A stretch of 64,000 bases of DNA from Larus michahellis (lineage: Eukaryota > Chordata > Aves > Charadriiformes > Laridae), in assembly GCF_964199755.1 (NCBI RefSeq), contig NC_133914.1, positions 1,612,001-1,676,000 on the forward strand, written 5' to 3'. Under the pieces are notes generated by a model. That model saw only the letters and a list, made by a program, of their open reading frames with translations. It did no database searches and had not been told where the DNA came from. A program made the position numbers and the translations under genes. This document shows, piece after piece, positions 35,330 through 45,788 of this stretch (the first letter of the stretch is position 1; each line of letters begins with the position of its first letter).

Positions 35330-38300
35330 TGTGGTGTGAGACTGTGCTTCATGTAGCTGTCTTGGGGAGGGTGGGCGAGGGTTTGGGGTGGAGGGAGAGG
35401 GAAGCCCCTGTCCCGTGGGTGGTGGGATGAGCGTGGGCACCCTCCGAGCTCCAGTTGTGCTGCCGGTGCCACTCGCTCACTGAAAGCATAGCCCTCCCTG
35501 CTGTAGTGTCCTGTCCCCTTGAGCCCACCTTCAGCCCAGGGGCTGTCATGGGGCCGTTGTGGCTCAGGGTGGCCCAAAGCAGAGCTTGTCCCTGTAGCCA
35601 CCCTCTCTGCCCTAGCTCTGCTGCAGATAAACCCGGCAGAGGCCGTGGAGCCGCTCACGGCTGCATAATAGGTGGAAATGAGCGGCAGATAAAGGCACAC
35701 AATGTGGCTGGGGCTGTTGTTTAGTTTCTCTGGCCAGGCCAGCCCAGGGCAGAGGCTGCTGGCTGCTGAGGGCCTCTTCACCGAGGGTGGGACGGACTAA
35801 AAATACCCTGGAGAAAATGAAATATGGGTGATACGGGGTGATATCGCTGCCATCGGCCACTGGAGGAAGCGGAGAGGGAGGCACCCGGCTGTGCTGCCCT
35901 TGGTGCAGAGCCTGGGCTGGGGGCCGAGCCCGCCCTTGGCCCCCCCACCCTGCTGGGGATGCGGGGGGGTACAATCCCCTGGGGCGGGGGTCTGGGGTGC
36001 GTGCTGCTGGCCCCAGCGCCCTCCATGAAGATGCTGGGGCAGATCTCCTCCAGAGGGACCCTGCCCTGCTTCCACCGTCTCCGGAGGGACATTGCCCTGC
36101 TCCCACTGTTGCCTGGGGGGGGACACCCGGGGCACCCCAGCACAATGGGTGGCAACAACCCCAGCCCTTGCCAGGCACCAGCAGAGCTGCAAAGCCCCGC
36201 AGTGCTGTGGCTTTCTGGGGAGAGCAGCCTGGCCAGGAGGAAATGCCCGTGTGAAAGGTAACGGTGCAGCCGCGGCGCGTGTTTACCCGCCGGCAGCGCT
36301 CCCCACTCGCCTCCCCTCTCTGGGGCTCATATTTTTGTTGGCACCGGGGGAGCGTCACGCTTTTCCGAACGGCCCTGCAAGGTGGAAAACAAGACGGCCG
36401 AGAGCCCCCTTGCCTGGACACAGTGCCCGGCTGCCAGCGCTGCGCAAACACAGCTCTGCGTCCCGCTATTGTTCCCGTGTTGTGACAAGGCGGCTCGGGG
36501 TGGCCGGTGTGACCCCACGCCGCCGGGACCTGCACGCCAACAACAACAGCGAGGGGCTCACCTGCACGGTGGGGGCAGCAGCGGGGGCCGGTGTTGGCAG
36601 CAGCCCCCCAGAAGGCGGGTGGGTGGCCTTTAGGCAAATAAAAGTTCACAGCTGATAAGGGCTTGGGCTGGCCCAGTGAAACCCTTTGGCAGAGCCCAGG
36701 GACAGATAGCGTCCGGACAGACACGCACAGCCTTTCTCACACCTCCGCGTTCCCTCCTGAATAAACAGGCCCCTCCGGTCCCTTTCTGGGAACGGCACTC
36801 GCTGCCCTGAAGCCTGGCCCCGTACCATGACGCTGAGCCCTGCAGTGGCACGGGCAGCCTGGAGGCTGCGGTGAGGGGCTCCCCATGGGCACCCCGAGAC
36901 CCAGCTTTGGGTCTGGCTCTGGGATAATGGGCAGCGAGCACAGCCCCGGGTACATCCATGACGTGTGGGTACTCCCGGGGCCACTCACCGCTATGGCTGC
37001 CGTGCTGGCAGTGCCCTCAGCATGGTTTTTCAGGGAGAGCAGTTTTTGTACCCCCACCTAAGAGCCTTGTGGGGTTTATTCCAACCCATGGCTGGATGTA
37101 CTTTCCAAGGCACAGCCGCAGCCTCCCAGAACCATCTCGCCTGCCTGCGCTGTGCCATGGGGCAGGAGCCAGGCTGCCATCCTCGGCAGGGTGCAGGCAG
37201 CACCGTGGGGCTGCTCCCGCATCCTCGGCCCCTGGAAGAAAGTGAGTGCCCAGAGAGGGAGGAGACATGGCCAGAGGAGTGAAAAGAAGAGTGACAGAGG
37301 TGGACAGAGAGACGGATGCCGATCTGACCTGACCACCAACAGCCTGAGGCTGGGGGGACGCAGGCGTGGGGTGTCCCTTGGGTGCCTGGCCAGCACCCTG
37401 TGCACCCCTCTGCTGCTTGCCAGTGGCTCGGGAGGATGCTGTGGGGGTGGCCACTTGGCGCACTCCCCAGGAAAAGCTTTGGGCCAGCTCTGCCAGTCCT
37501 GGGCCCCCAGCTCCTGCTGGGGACATTGGGCTCACACCAGCCACAGCCCCGAGGAGCCTGCGCCAGGGACTCCGTCCTGCGGCCATGCATTTGCAGGGAG
37601 GTTCATCCCCTCCTCCCAGTTAGGACCAGACCGTGCTGGGCTCCCCCTGCACTATCTTGCCCCAGGCTGCAGGACAGGAGCTGTGAGGGCTGCAGCAGCG
37701 TGTCCCGCCTGCAAGACTCTGCCCAAGGCGCTGGCTGAGCACCAAGGAGTTTATTTTTAAGCTTTCCCAGCGTACAGAAAATAGCAAGTGTCTAAATCTG
37801 ACCTGCTCACAGGAAGAGCCGCAGCAGCAGCAAAATCGCAGCTGAGAGGGGAGGAAAGGCAGAGGGCTGGGCAGGGGGATGCCAGCCGGGGCCACACCAT
37901 GGTCTCCCTGGCCTGCTGGAGCCCCATCCGTGCCCAGGCCTCTGCCTGCAGCCCCAGCACCCCATTTCCCACAGCCCCTCAGGGGACAGGGCGCAGGCAG
38001 GAGCATCCTCCTGGGACAGGCAGGGACCCCCCAAGCTCCAGCACCCACCATTGAGGCAACACCAAAGTAGGTACGATCCTGCCCTTAACAGCACCGCTGC
38101 CAACCGTGCACAACGAAGGAAAAGCAAACCCCAAACAGCTCCCTTCCTCCCGAGGGCCTGGCCCCAGTGCGGGGTTATATTTAGCCCTCCACGCGCGGGC
38201 ATGGCAGACAATGCGGCCCCGTGTGAGAACCACGGGCGGGAGGAAACGCGCTCAATAGCCCCGACGACTTCCCGCATCCTGACATTGTCGCTCCCCTCTG

Positions 38301-41300
38301 GCCGCTTCCTTGCACCGAGGCAACGGGACTGCAGCGCCCGGCACCCCATGCCCAGCCCGGGATGGGTCCTGCTCCCGCCAGCAGCTCAGGGCTTCGTCCC
38401 AGTGCAGCACCACAAGGGCAGAAGCTGCTGCCCACATGCTCAGGGGCTTTTTCTGGTGCAGGGTGGTGGATCTGGCCTAAAAGCAAGGAGCCGTGGTGGC
38501 CCCAGGGTGCTGGGGATGGGGATTCAGCCCTGGGCTGAAGAAGAGGCGATGCTGAGCAGGAAGGGAACGTGTCCCACTGTGGCTGTCCCCGGCCAGGGCT
38601 CAGGGGCAGCATCTCCAGGGCTGCTCCTCTCTCACAGCACTTTAGGGCTTTTGCCAGCCATAGGAAGGAGCCGTTGGGCACGGCAGGGCAGACCTGCACC
38701 GTGGGGGCTGCGGCAGGAAGAGGCAAGACGGGGAGGCTGGGAAAGGACTCGGCCGCGCTCAGGAAAAGGGCAAAACTAGAGCCTGGGAAAAGAGTCTCGG
38801 CTGGCCGGGCAGGGAGCGGACGTCCCCAGGGGCTGCAGGGGACGCGCCGGCGGGGAGGAAGCGCCATTTGCTCTCCAGTGCAGCTGGGGTGAGCACCCTC
38901 CGTGTCCCGGGGCTGCAGGCACACTGCGTTGCGTGCAGGTCCTGGGGTGACTGCGCTGCTGCAGGATGGGACGCAGGAGCCCGAGTCCCTGCGGGCCCCA
39001 GCTCCCCACACTGCTCCTCTCCTCCTCAAAGCATCGTCACCTTGCGGGAAGGGGACTGATGGCTCTGAGCAGCTCTTGTGCCAGCGCAGGGTCGCAGCAT
39101 CCCCAGCCCCGTGCAGCTGGTGCATCCCTGCTCTGATCTAACCGGACGTCCGCTGCGGCCGTCCAGGTGTGCCGAGCCGTGCCGAGCAGCCGGGGCGGCT
39201 CTCACTGCCCCTGCCTGCACAGCAGCTTTCCCAGCTCCCCCCTGCCCCGTCCCCATCCCCATGGCCCCAGCTCGCTCCCTGCATCCTGCCTCCGGAAACC
39301 TCCACCTGCTCCTCTCACAAGCTGGTCCCGATGGACCTCCGGGAGCAAACCTGGCTCCGGGCAGGGCAGAGGGTCAGCCCGGGAGCTGCAGCCACCCTCG
39401 GAGCTGGTGGGGAGGCAGGAACGCGGTAACAGGGCTGTGCCAAGAGCATGGCAGCCGGCTTGATCCTGCCAAGCCTGGGGCATGGCCACCGCGGGCTGGG
39501 CAGGGACAGGCAGCTGGATTCAATCCCTGCCCTGCGGCACAGGGCAGCCGGCCCTGGCTGCAGGGACTGCCCCAAAATCGGACAAGCCCTGGGAGGATGC
39601 TCTCCCGTAAAACTCCAGCCTCGGGGCCTGGTGTGGGACTCCCTGCCTGAGGACAGGCTCCCCCCTCCCACAGCCCTGGCCATGCTGCTGGCACGGCTCC
39701 TCGCCACACTCCTGCTGCAGCGCCCAGCTGTGCCGTGCTGGCAACCGGATTACAAACGTGCTGGACCAGACCAAGGACTTGCACTTGAGCAGTGTTGTGC
39801 AGGCTCAGGAAGCCAGTTTTTTGCCATAATGGTTTATTCAAAAAAGCTTCCTCTCACTCTTCATGAGCCACCGTGGCTGCTCGCCCCAGCCCTGAGTGCT
39901 TGCCGACTCCTATTCTTGTCCAGACAGTGCTTCCCAGGCAGCACATTGTTGGGATTCAATGGGAGGAAGGGTGGGTTTACGGCACCGAGGGTTTAGGAGA
40001 AAGGCAACCGGGCTCTGGGAAGCAGCTTCACCCCTGCCCCAGCGCCTGCCGGGAATCTGCAGCAATGGCAGCGTCTGCCGTGGGGACGGATGGAAGCCCC
40101 CAGACACACGGAAATGAGCTAAAAACCAGCAAGGCAGCTGGGGCACGAGCAGGGCAGCGACTGCCCGGCCAGGTGCCATCGGTGCCCATGTCACTGCTGT
40201 GGGGGCTCAGTCCTTCCCGAGGACATTGTTCCAGCGCTGGCCCAGAGCAGCCCCCCCGAGCGACACCGCGTGGGCCCAGGGGAGGAAACGGGGCAGCGAG
40301 GCCCCGACAAAGCCCGATTGTGCCCGGCCGGTCCTGGGAACAGACAGATCAATGGGCTATAAACAGCCGAGGGAGCCGCTCCGTCGCAGGGTGAACAAAG
40401 GCATTTCGGAAGACGTTTCCGAGCTGGGTCCGGCTGGTCCTGGCTGGGGGAAGGGACAGGACTGTTCCCACCCCAGCACACAATAGGGAACAGCCTGTCG
40501 CCCAGCGTCACCCCACAGCCAGGCTGGGAAAGCAGGAGGCCACGGGAAAGGGTTAGCTCAGGGGACAGTGCCAGCCCGCCAGGGGGACTGGGGTGGTGGC
40601 ACGAGAGGTGCCGTGAGCCCCCAGTGCAGGAGGCAGCTGTGGGGCACGGCTGGGAGAGCCTTTGCATCACCTGAGCCTCCTCCTGCACTCTCTAACCCAG
40701 CCTCAGCTGCTCTCGCACACCGCAACGGCAAAGGCCTGAGATTTCCCGGTGGTGCTAGGCCATGATCCGGCCCGAGGACAGCGGGTCGGACAGTAAACAC
40801 AGCTGGGCAGCGCCGGCAGTAAAGCTGTCAGCGGGGCAGGAGCTGGCCCCGAGGAAGCGGGATGGAGCGAGGCGAAACGCTGAACTGGCTGCTGACCTCA
40901 GGGCTTTGCACCAGACACGACAGATTTATCGTCCCCGGGAGGGGAAGGCCGGGCCGGGCCAGCGGTGAGGCCTCGCTCAGGCACCAGGGGAAAAAACAAG
41001 TGCGGAGACAGTGATAACCCTGGCTATGGCCGCTCGGCCCCGGCACGCTGCCGGCAAACAGCAGCAGTTACCAGCTGGCCCTGCTGGGGCAGCTCTCGCC
41101 AGGGTTTGGTCTTGCCATGTTGGTGACACCCGAGGCTGGAGAGGATGCTGGCCACCAGTTCCCCCAGTGCTCGCTGCCAGCCTCTCACACCACGCACTGC
41201 CCTGCTCAGCAGCCCAGCGGGAACCCCCCAGTCCCCCGGGCCCCCACCCAGCGCTGCCACAGCCCTTCTTGTCTAGATAAGGAGGTCGAAGGGAAGAGAT

Positions 41301-41525
41301 GACGCGGCTGGGGGAGCTGGGAGGGAGGCCCAACTGCAGCATGGGCTGGGATTTCAGTGCCGCCTCCTCCTTCCTGCCCACCACCCTCTTTGCCAGGCCC
41401 CGAGGTGAGTGCCTGGCAGGGACGACGACGGCATTTCTCCCAAGGGGTTGCTTCTTGAAAACATGGCGAGCAGAAGCACACTCTGAGCCGGGGTTAGGGC
41501 CAGGTGCTGACGCAGAAGACACAGA
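35330..41525. other. GJA4-SMIM12 intergenic region
   Basis: About 6.2 kb lies between the convergent 3' ends of GJA4 (plus) and SMIM12 (minus). It is GC-rich and unique by eye, with no recognised exon, transposon or RNA gene. Isolated AATAAA-type signals occur at about 36637 and 36758 (plus) and 37751 (minus) without a gene attached. A CTCF-like core (CCGCCAGGGGGA) lies near 40578. The long open frame at 35612-36724 (minus) has no family features. Confidence 0.5.
40576..40590 (+). promoter_or_regulatory. CTCF-like motif
   Basis: CCCGCCAGGGGGACT matches the core CCNCCAGGGGG of the CTCF motif, but the following GC is replaced by AC. It lies between the connexin cluster and SMIM12/DLGAP3. If bound, it could mark a boundary between the epithelial/vascular and neuronal genes. 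Confidence 0.35.
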
Positions 41526-41545
41526 GGCCCAAGGACTGACAGAAG

Positions 41546-41551
41546 TTTATT
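41546..41551 (-). terminator. SMIM12: Polyadenylation signal of SMIM12
   Basis: AATAAA on the minus strand lies about 745 nt after the SMIM12 stop. No closer AATAAA exists on that strand. The 3' UTR would be the whole span 41.53-42.296 kb, which shows no other gene. Confidence 0.65.
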
Positions 41552-42296
41552 CTGGCTGTTCCTGTACAGGGCAGAGATCTCCCCATTCTCTACATGCCAG
41601 CCCAAAGCTACTGCCATGCTCAGAGCTCCACAATGGAAGCAGGGGCAGGACTTCCACTTCCCCCTGTCCCCCTTCCTCGCTGCGAAGCCTGGGGACGATG
41701 CAGAGAGGGGTTCCCCAGAGATCTCCACCGCTGCTCAGGCTCCCATGGGGGGTAACGTGGTACCGTGGTGCTGTGGTCGGGGTTCATGAGGAGCCACAGG
41801 AGAGCTGTAAGAAGGACAGCAGATCCTCCTGCCACACGCAGTTAGCCTGACCCCGACCCCATGTCACTCAGGTCCAAGTTTCTTCTATCTTCACACCAAA
41901 CCTAAAGAGACACGGGTGGAACCAGGCCAAGAGGGTTTTGTGGATCAGGGACCAGGAAAGGCTGAGAGCTGCTGAGTTTCAGGCATGCTCCACCTCCAAA
42001 GCATGGGTCCCTCCCGCTCTGACACAAAGGAGGAGGTTTGGGCGCTGTGGCTCAAGCGAATCCGTGGGGTGGGCAAACTCTGACTCTCCAGAGGGCCCTG
42101 GGAGGGTGAAGAGCAGCAGCGGGCACAGCGTATTGCCCAGGTAGCGTATTCCACCAGCCTGGTGCCTGGGCTGGTGGAAGATGTGCAGGTGACAGGGGAA
42201 TCCCCAGCATGGTGCTGTGGGACACAGCCCTCCAGCGGCCAGCCCCAGCCCCGAGGACAGTCGCTCCAGGGCACCGTATTTGCCCAAACAACTTAA

Positions 42297-42575
42297 TTAA
42301 CTCTTTTCCGGGCGGTTCCTGTTCAGCACGGCCCGAGGGGCGAACTCCAGCTTGTCCTTCAGGCTCACCACCTTGGTCAGGTCCTTGCCCGCGATCTCCT
42401 GCAGCTTGCGCTCCTCCCGCTGCTCCGAGATGCTCTTCTCCTCCTCGGCCGTGGGCGAGGGGTCGCCGCGGAGGAACCACTCCAGGTGGTAGCCCACTAG
42501 CCCCACCACGAAGGCCACCGGGAACGTGACGTACGGGGCCTTGGAGCGCACGGCCGCCCACAGCACGGACCACAT
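42297..42575 (-). CDS. SMIM12: Small integral membrane protein 12
   Basis: This is a complete 92-residue protein, the same length as human SMIM12 (C1orf212) and strongly alike throughout ([46 protein letters not shown]). One hydrophobic segment at about 13-33 would anchor it in a membrane, followed by a charged, probably helical tail. The coding region lies in one exon. The acceptor CTCCCCCTGCCAG, ending at 42593 on the minus strand, lies 17 bp before the ATG, so the leader comes from an upstream exon. The molecular function is unknown. Its position between GJA4 and DLGAP3, on the DLGAP3 strand, agrees with human gene order. Confidence 0.97.
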   Translation of the reverse strand: MWSVLWAAVRSKAPYVTFPVAFVVGLVGYHLEWFLRGDPSPTAEEEKSISEQREERKLQEIAGKDLTKVVSLKDKLEFAPRAVLNRNRPEKS

Positions 42576-42835
42576 GGTGCCGGGGGCTGCGCCTGGCAGG
42601 GGGAGGACGAAACGCGGTGGTCACAAGCCGGGCCCGGCGCCCCGCGGCGCCCGAGGCCTGCGGGCCTGGCAGCGCCCGGGAGAGGCCGCAGCGGGCGGGC
42701 AGCACCGGGGCCTCGGCACTGACCCACACGGAATCGGGACCCGCCCGGGCCGCGCCGGGACCCCCGCCCGGCCCCCGCGGGGTTCCCCCGCAGCCGGAAC
42801 CGGAGCCGGAGCGAGCCCCGGGTGGCACCGCTCAC

Positions 42836-42885
42836 CTGGGCCCGGCCGCCGCCGCCGCCGCCGTGGCCCCGCCCCTTCCGGTCAG
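42836..42885 (-). other. SMIM12: 5' non-coding first exon of SMIM12
   Basis: On the minus strand GGGCCCAG|GTGAGC gives a consensus donor with its last exon base at 42836. Together with the acceptor before the coding exon it defines an intron of about 240 bp. The exon contains a GCC-repeat leader. Its 5' end is estimated from the promoter motifs just upstream. Confidence 0.65.
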
Positions 42886-42934
42886 CGGCGGGCGCGCGGC
42901 CGAGAGCGGCGCCCCCGCGGGCCGGCGGAGCCGT

Positions 42935-42949
42935 GCTGCCCCCTGGCGG
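42935..42949 (-). promoter_or_regulatory. Strong CTCF-like binding site at the SMIM12 promoter
   Basis: On the minus strand CCGCCAGGGGGCAGC is an excellent match to the CTCF core consensus (CCNSYAGGKGGCRSY type). It sits between the SMIM12 promoter and the minisatellite, within the CpG island. Methylation of the island would be expected to modulate binding, because the motif contains a CpG. Confidence 0.65.
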
Positions 42950-43010
42950 ACGGCGCGGGAGACGCCGCGCGGGAGGAGCGGCTCGGGCTGGGGCCGCCCC
43001 GCGGCGGTAC

Positions 43011-43630
43011 TCGGGGGAGACCCAGGGGGATCGCGGGGGGACGCCCATGGGGAGAGCCACGGGGACATACCCGCGGAGAGACACCCATGGGGGGTGACTC
43101 GGGAGGAGACCTCCGGGGAGACCCTCGGGAAGATGCTCACGGGGGGACACCCCCACGGGGAGAGCTGGGGGAGACTCCCGGGGAGAGCCATGGAGAGGTA
43201 CCCACAGGGGGACGGACGCTCACGGGGAGACCCCCGGGGAGACCTAGGGGAGAGAGCCACAGGGAGACCCCCACGGGGAGAGCCACAGGGGGACTCTCAC
43301 AGGGAGAGACCCACGGGGTGACCCACCGGGAGAGACCCCCAGGGCCGCCCATGGGGAGACCCATGGGGAGATCCACAGGGAAAGCGCAACAGGGAGACCC
43401 ACGGGAAGAGACCCACAGGGAGCGACCCATGGGAAGAGACCCCTGAGGACACCCCCAGGGAGACACCCACGTGGAGACCCATGGGGCGAGAGCCATGGGG
43501 AGATCCACGCAGGCGCCCACAGGGAGACCCACGGGGAAATCCCCAGGGAAAGAGCCACGGGGAGATCCACTGGCAGAAACCCACAGGGTCCCGCAGACAC
43601 CCCCCAGCTACCCCACAGGGAGATCTGCCC
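43011..43630. repeat. GC-rich degenerate minisatellite
   Basis: About 620 bp consists of some 45 degenerate units of 12-16 bp around GGGGAGACCCACG, G-rich on the plus strand. It lies between the SMIM12 promoter and the DLGAP3 3' end. Because stops are rare in the unit, long open frames run through it on both strands; these are artefacts. The length is probably polymorphic. Confidence 0.92.
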
Positions 43631-43758
43631 CCGCCCCCACAAGAGCCCCTCTCCCGCCCCACGGACCCCCCTCTCCCACCCCATGGACACGAAGGGGCAG
43701 CAGACGGGGGAAAGGCGAGCCCAGCACCGGCCGCTGGCCCGGAGTAACCAAAGTCATC

Positions 43759-43764
43759 TTTATT
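43759..43764 (-). terminator. DLGAP3: Distal polyadenylation signal of DLGAP3
   Basis: AATAAA on the minus strand, in the context TTAATTAATAAAGATGAC, lies about 1.8 kb after the DLGAP3 stop. The AT-rich patch around it stands out from GC-rich DNA and is followed by TTTGGTTACT. It probably defines the full-length 3' end, just before the minisatellite. Confidence 0.55.
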
Positions 43765-45569
43765 AATTGCGACGGTTCGTTACAATAAAAAGGGAGCCAC
43801 GTGTCACGGTCACTGCATGGCGCTGGCCGGGGCGGGGGCCGGGGGGGCCTTCCCAGGCACGTCCCTAAATCCGGGGTGCGGGGGGGGGAGTGGGGTGGGA
43901 AAGGGCTTTGGGTGGCTGAGCGGGTGCTGCCATCCCAGAGGTGTTTAGCACCGACAGACCCCCTGGAGCGAGGGACTCCCGACAAGGCGTCCCCCTGCTC
44001 GGCCCCGGCCCCCCCCCCTACATGGGGGGCATGACCTGGGCTCCCCCCCAGCTGCCTCCGATCCCGCCGTCCCGCCCGAGGGCCCTGGGTGAGGTTTGGC
44101 CCCACATTTCGGGAGCTACCCAGCACCCACTGGCCCTGCCTGGGCTGGTGATGCTGCGTGGAGTTGCTGGCATGGCGGGGTGGGGGACAGGGATGGGGGG
44201 TCCTCCCCACTTCTGCCACCAACAGGGACGTTGGGGGGACAGGATGCTTGGAGAGGGGACCAGGGATGGGGACAGGGACAGGTATGGGGCAGATGCAGCC
44301 TCCTGTCCTGCCACACTGCTCTGCCCTGGAGGGGACCTTTGGGGCCCCCCCACCCTGCTCCTGTGTCTGTGTGCAGTGATGGGGGAGCTGGGAGCGGTAG
44401 CATCCCGGCGTGTCCCCTCTCCCCACAAGGAGTGTCCCCACAACAGCCCCGTCCTGGGGTCTCCCATCCCTGCGGGGCACTGGGAGCCCGGGGAGAAGGG
44501 GTGACCCCCTGGGGTGATCTCTGGCAGCCCCGCAATCAAGGGACAGATGCTGACCATGTCCATGCGCCTGTCCCACCTGCTGTCTCTGGGTGGAGCCACC
44601 ATGGTCGCCAGCACTGCGGGTGCAAACGGGCTGCGGGCAGGTCTCCCCACCACTCCCACCTTGCTCGCACACCGGGGAAGCAGCTCCCACCGGTGGCAAG
44701 GCATTGGGGAACCGTATCCTCCCTCCCCAACCACGCTGCAGAGGTGCTCCCGGTCTCCCAGCTGGCAGGAGGGAAGGCCGGAGGGATGGAGGGACAGACG
44801 GATGGGGAAGGAGGGTTGAGCGGGAAAAGGAGAAGCGCGTCGCGATGCTCCGTGTGAGGGAAGCGGGGCAGCTCGCCGTGACCGGGGGTTTCTGCTGCTC
44901 TGGTCCGTCCCACCAGCCAGAACACAGCGCTGGTCACGTGTAGTTTCTGGTTTATTCCTCAGGTTATATTTATATATGTATATAGGGGAAGGAGCCCTGG
45001 GTCCCCCATGGCACCCAAGCCGGAGGCACGAGGGGGCATCGTGCGGGAGCCCCTTGTCCCCGAGCCTCGTGCCGGCAGGGCCGGGGAGTGGGGCTGGGGG
45101 GGCTCTGGCCGAGCAGGGGCTGGGGGGGGCCCGTCCCCACTGCGCGCTGGGGGATTGCACTGAGTACAGAGAGGCGGGGGGGCCTGCCTGCAGCCCCCTC
45201 CCCTCCAGCCCGGCAGGGCCGGGGGCCAAGGGTCACCTCTCTTTCGGCTGGGATGCAGGCTAGTGGGGGGTGCAGAAGGGCTGCGGGGGGGGAAGGGGAC
45301 AGAGAGCTGGGACACGGCCCCAGGGAGGGCAGAGGGAGGGAGAGCCCCAGACCCCGGGAGAGGCTGGCAGGGGCATGCGGGCGTGGGGCATGGGGATGGG
45401 GCAGAACCGGGCTTGTGTTCACCTGCCGTCGGATCCGAGAAAGGTCTAGGATAGAAAAGAGAGAAGCTGTGAGTGGGGCCAAGAGCTGCCCCAGGGTGTC
45501 CCCGCGGCCCCCCATCACAGTGAGCTATGGCCGCGCCATCCAGTCCGGGTAGAAAAGCGGAGGCTGCGG
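43765..45569 (-). other. DLGAP3: DLGAP3 3' untranslated region
   Basis: This GC-rich sequence between the stop codon and the distal polyadenylation signal is presumed to be continuous 3' UTR. Near its first third is an AT-rich patch (44945-44990, TTATATTTATATATGTATATA) that includes a proximal signal. Open frames in it, such as 44018-45229 on the minus strand, show no family features. Confidence 0.5.
44951..44956 (-). terminator. DLGAP3: Proximal polyadenylation signal of DLGAP3
   Basis: AATAAA on the minus strand lies about 615 nt after the stop codon. The surrounding AU-rich patch (UAUAUUUAUAUAU) could also bind ARE-recognising proteins in the longer transcript. The choice between this and the distal site cannot be read from sequence. 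Confidence 0.55.
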
Positions 45570-45788
45570 TCACAGCCGGGTCTGTGCCTCGGGGATGTAG
45601 ATCTCGATGCTGTCCGCGCTCTCGGTGGCCGAGCTCTGGCGGAAGGAGGCAGCTCGCTTGGCTGCCAGGAGCCGCTTGCGGGCCTCCTGCCGCTGCCGGT
45701 CCACTGAGTCCAGGGAGCGCTCCTTCACTGGGTGCACCTTGGAGCGTGGCGGCTTCTTTGGTATCGGGGGAGGCACCTTCTTCTCCTC
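45570..45788 (-). CDS. DLGAP3: DLGAP3 last coding exon (residues 873-944)
   Basis: This exon encodes the polyproline segment EEKKVPPPIPKKP, then RSLDSVDRQRQEARKRLLAAKRAASFRQSSATESADSIEIYIPEAQTRL and a stop. The final QTRL is the PDZ ligand for Shank. The acceptor is GTCTGTGCAG|GAGGAG. Confidence 0.96.
   Translation of the reverse strand, partial: EEKKVPPPIPKKPPRSKVHPVKERSLDSVDRQRQEARKRLLAAKRAASFRQSSATESADSIEIYIPEAQTRL

Larger units (their letters stand above)
42600..43010 (-). promoter_or_regulatory. SMIM12: CpG-island promoter of SMIM12 (ETS and GC-box)
   Basis: About 400 bp is very CpG-rich. Read on the minus strand, ACCGGAAGGGGCGGGGCC at 42866-42882 joins an ETS/GABP core (CCGGAAG) to a GC box (GGGGCGGGG), the typical makeup of TATA-less housekeeping promoters. 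It directly precedes the inferred first exon. A strong CTCF-like site lies about 60 bp further upstream. Confidence 0.7.

Noticed and set aside
42526-43446. 306- and 234-codon Gly/Arg/Pro-rich frames over the minisatellite
   Set aside because: A repeat unit lacking stop codons gives open frames on both strands. They overlap the SMIM12 promoter and have no independent evidence.
44018-45229. 403-codon open frame on the minus strand beyond DLGAP3
   Set aside because: It lies in the inferred DLGAP3 3' UTR, is low-complexity, and has no domain; no separate gene is known at this place in the syntenic block.
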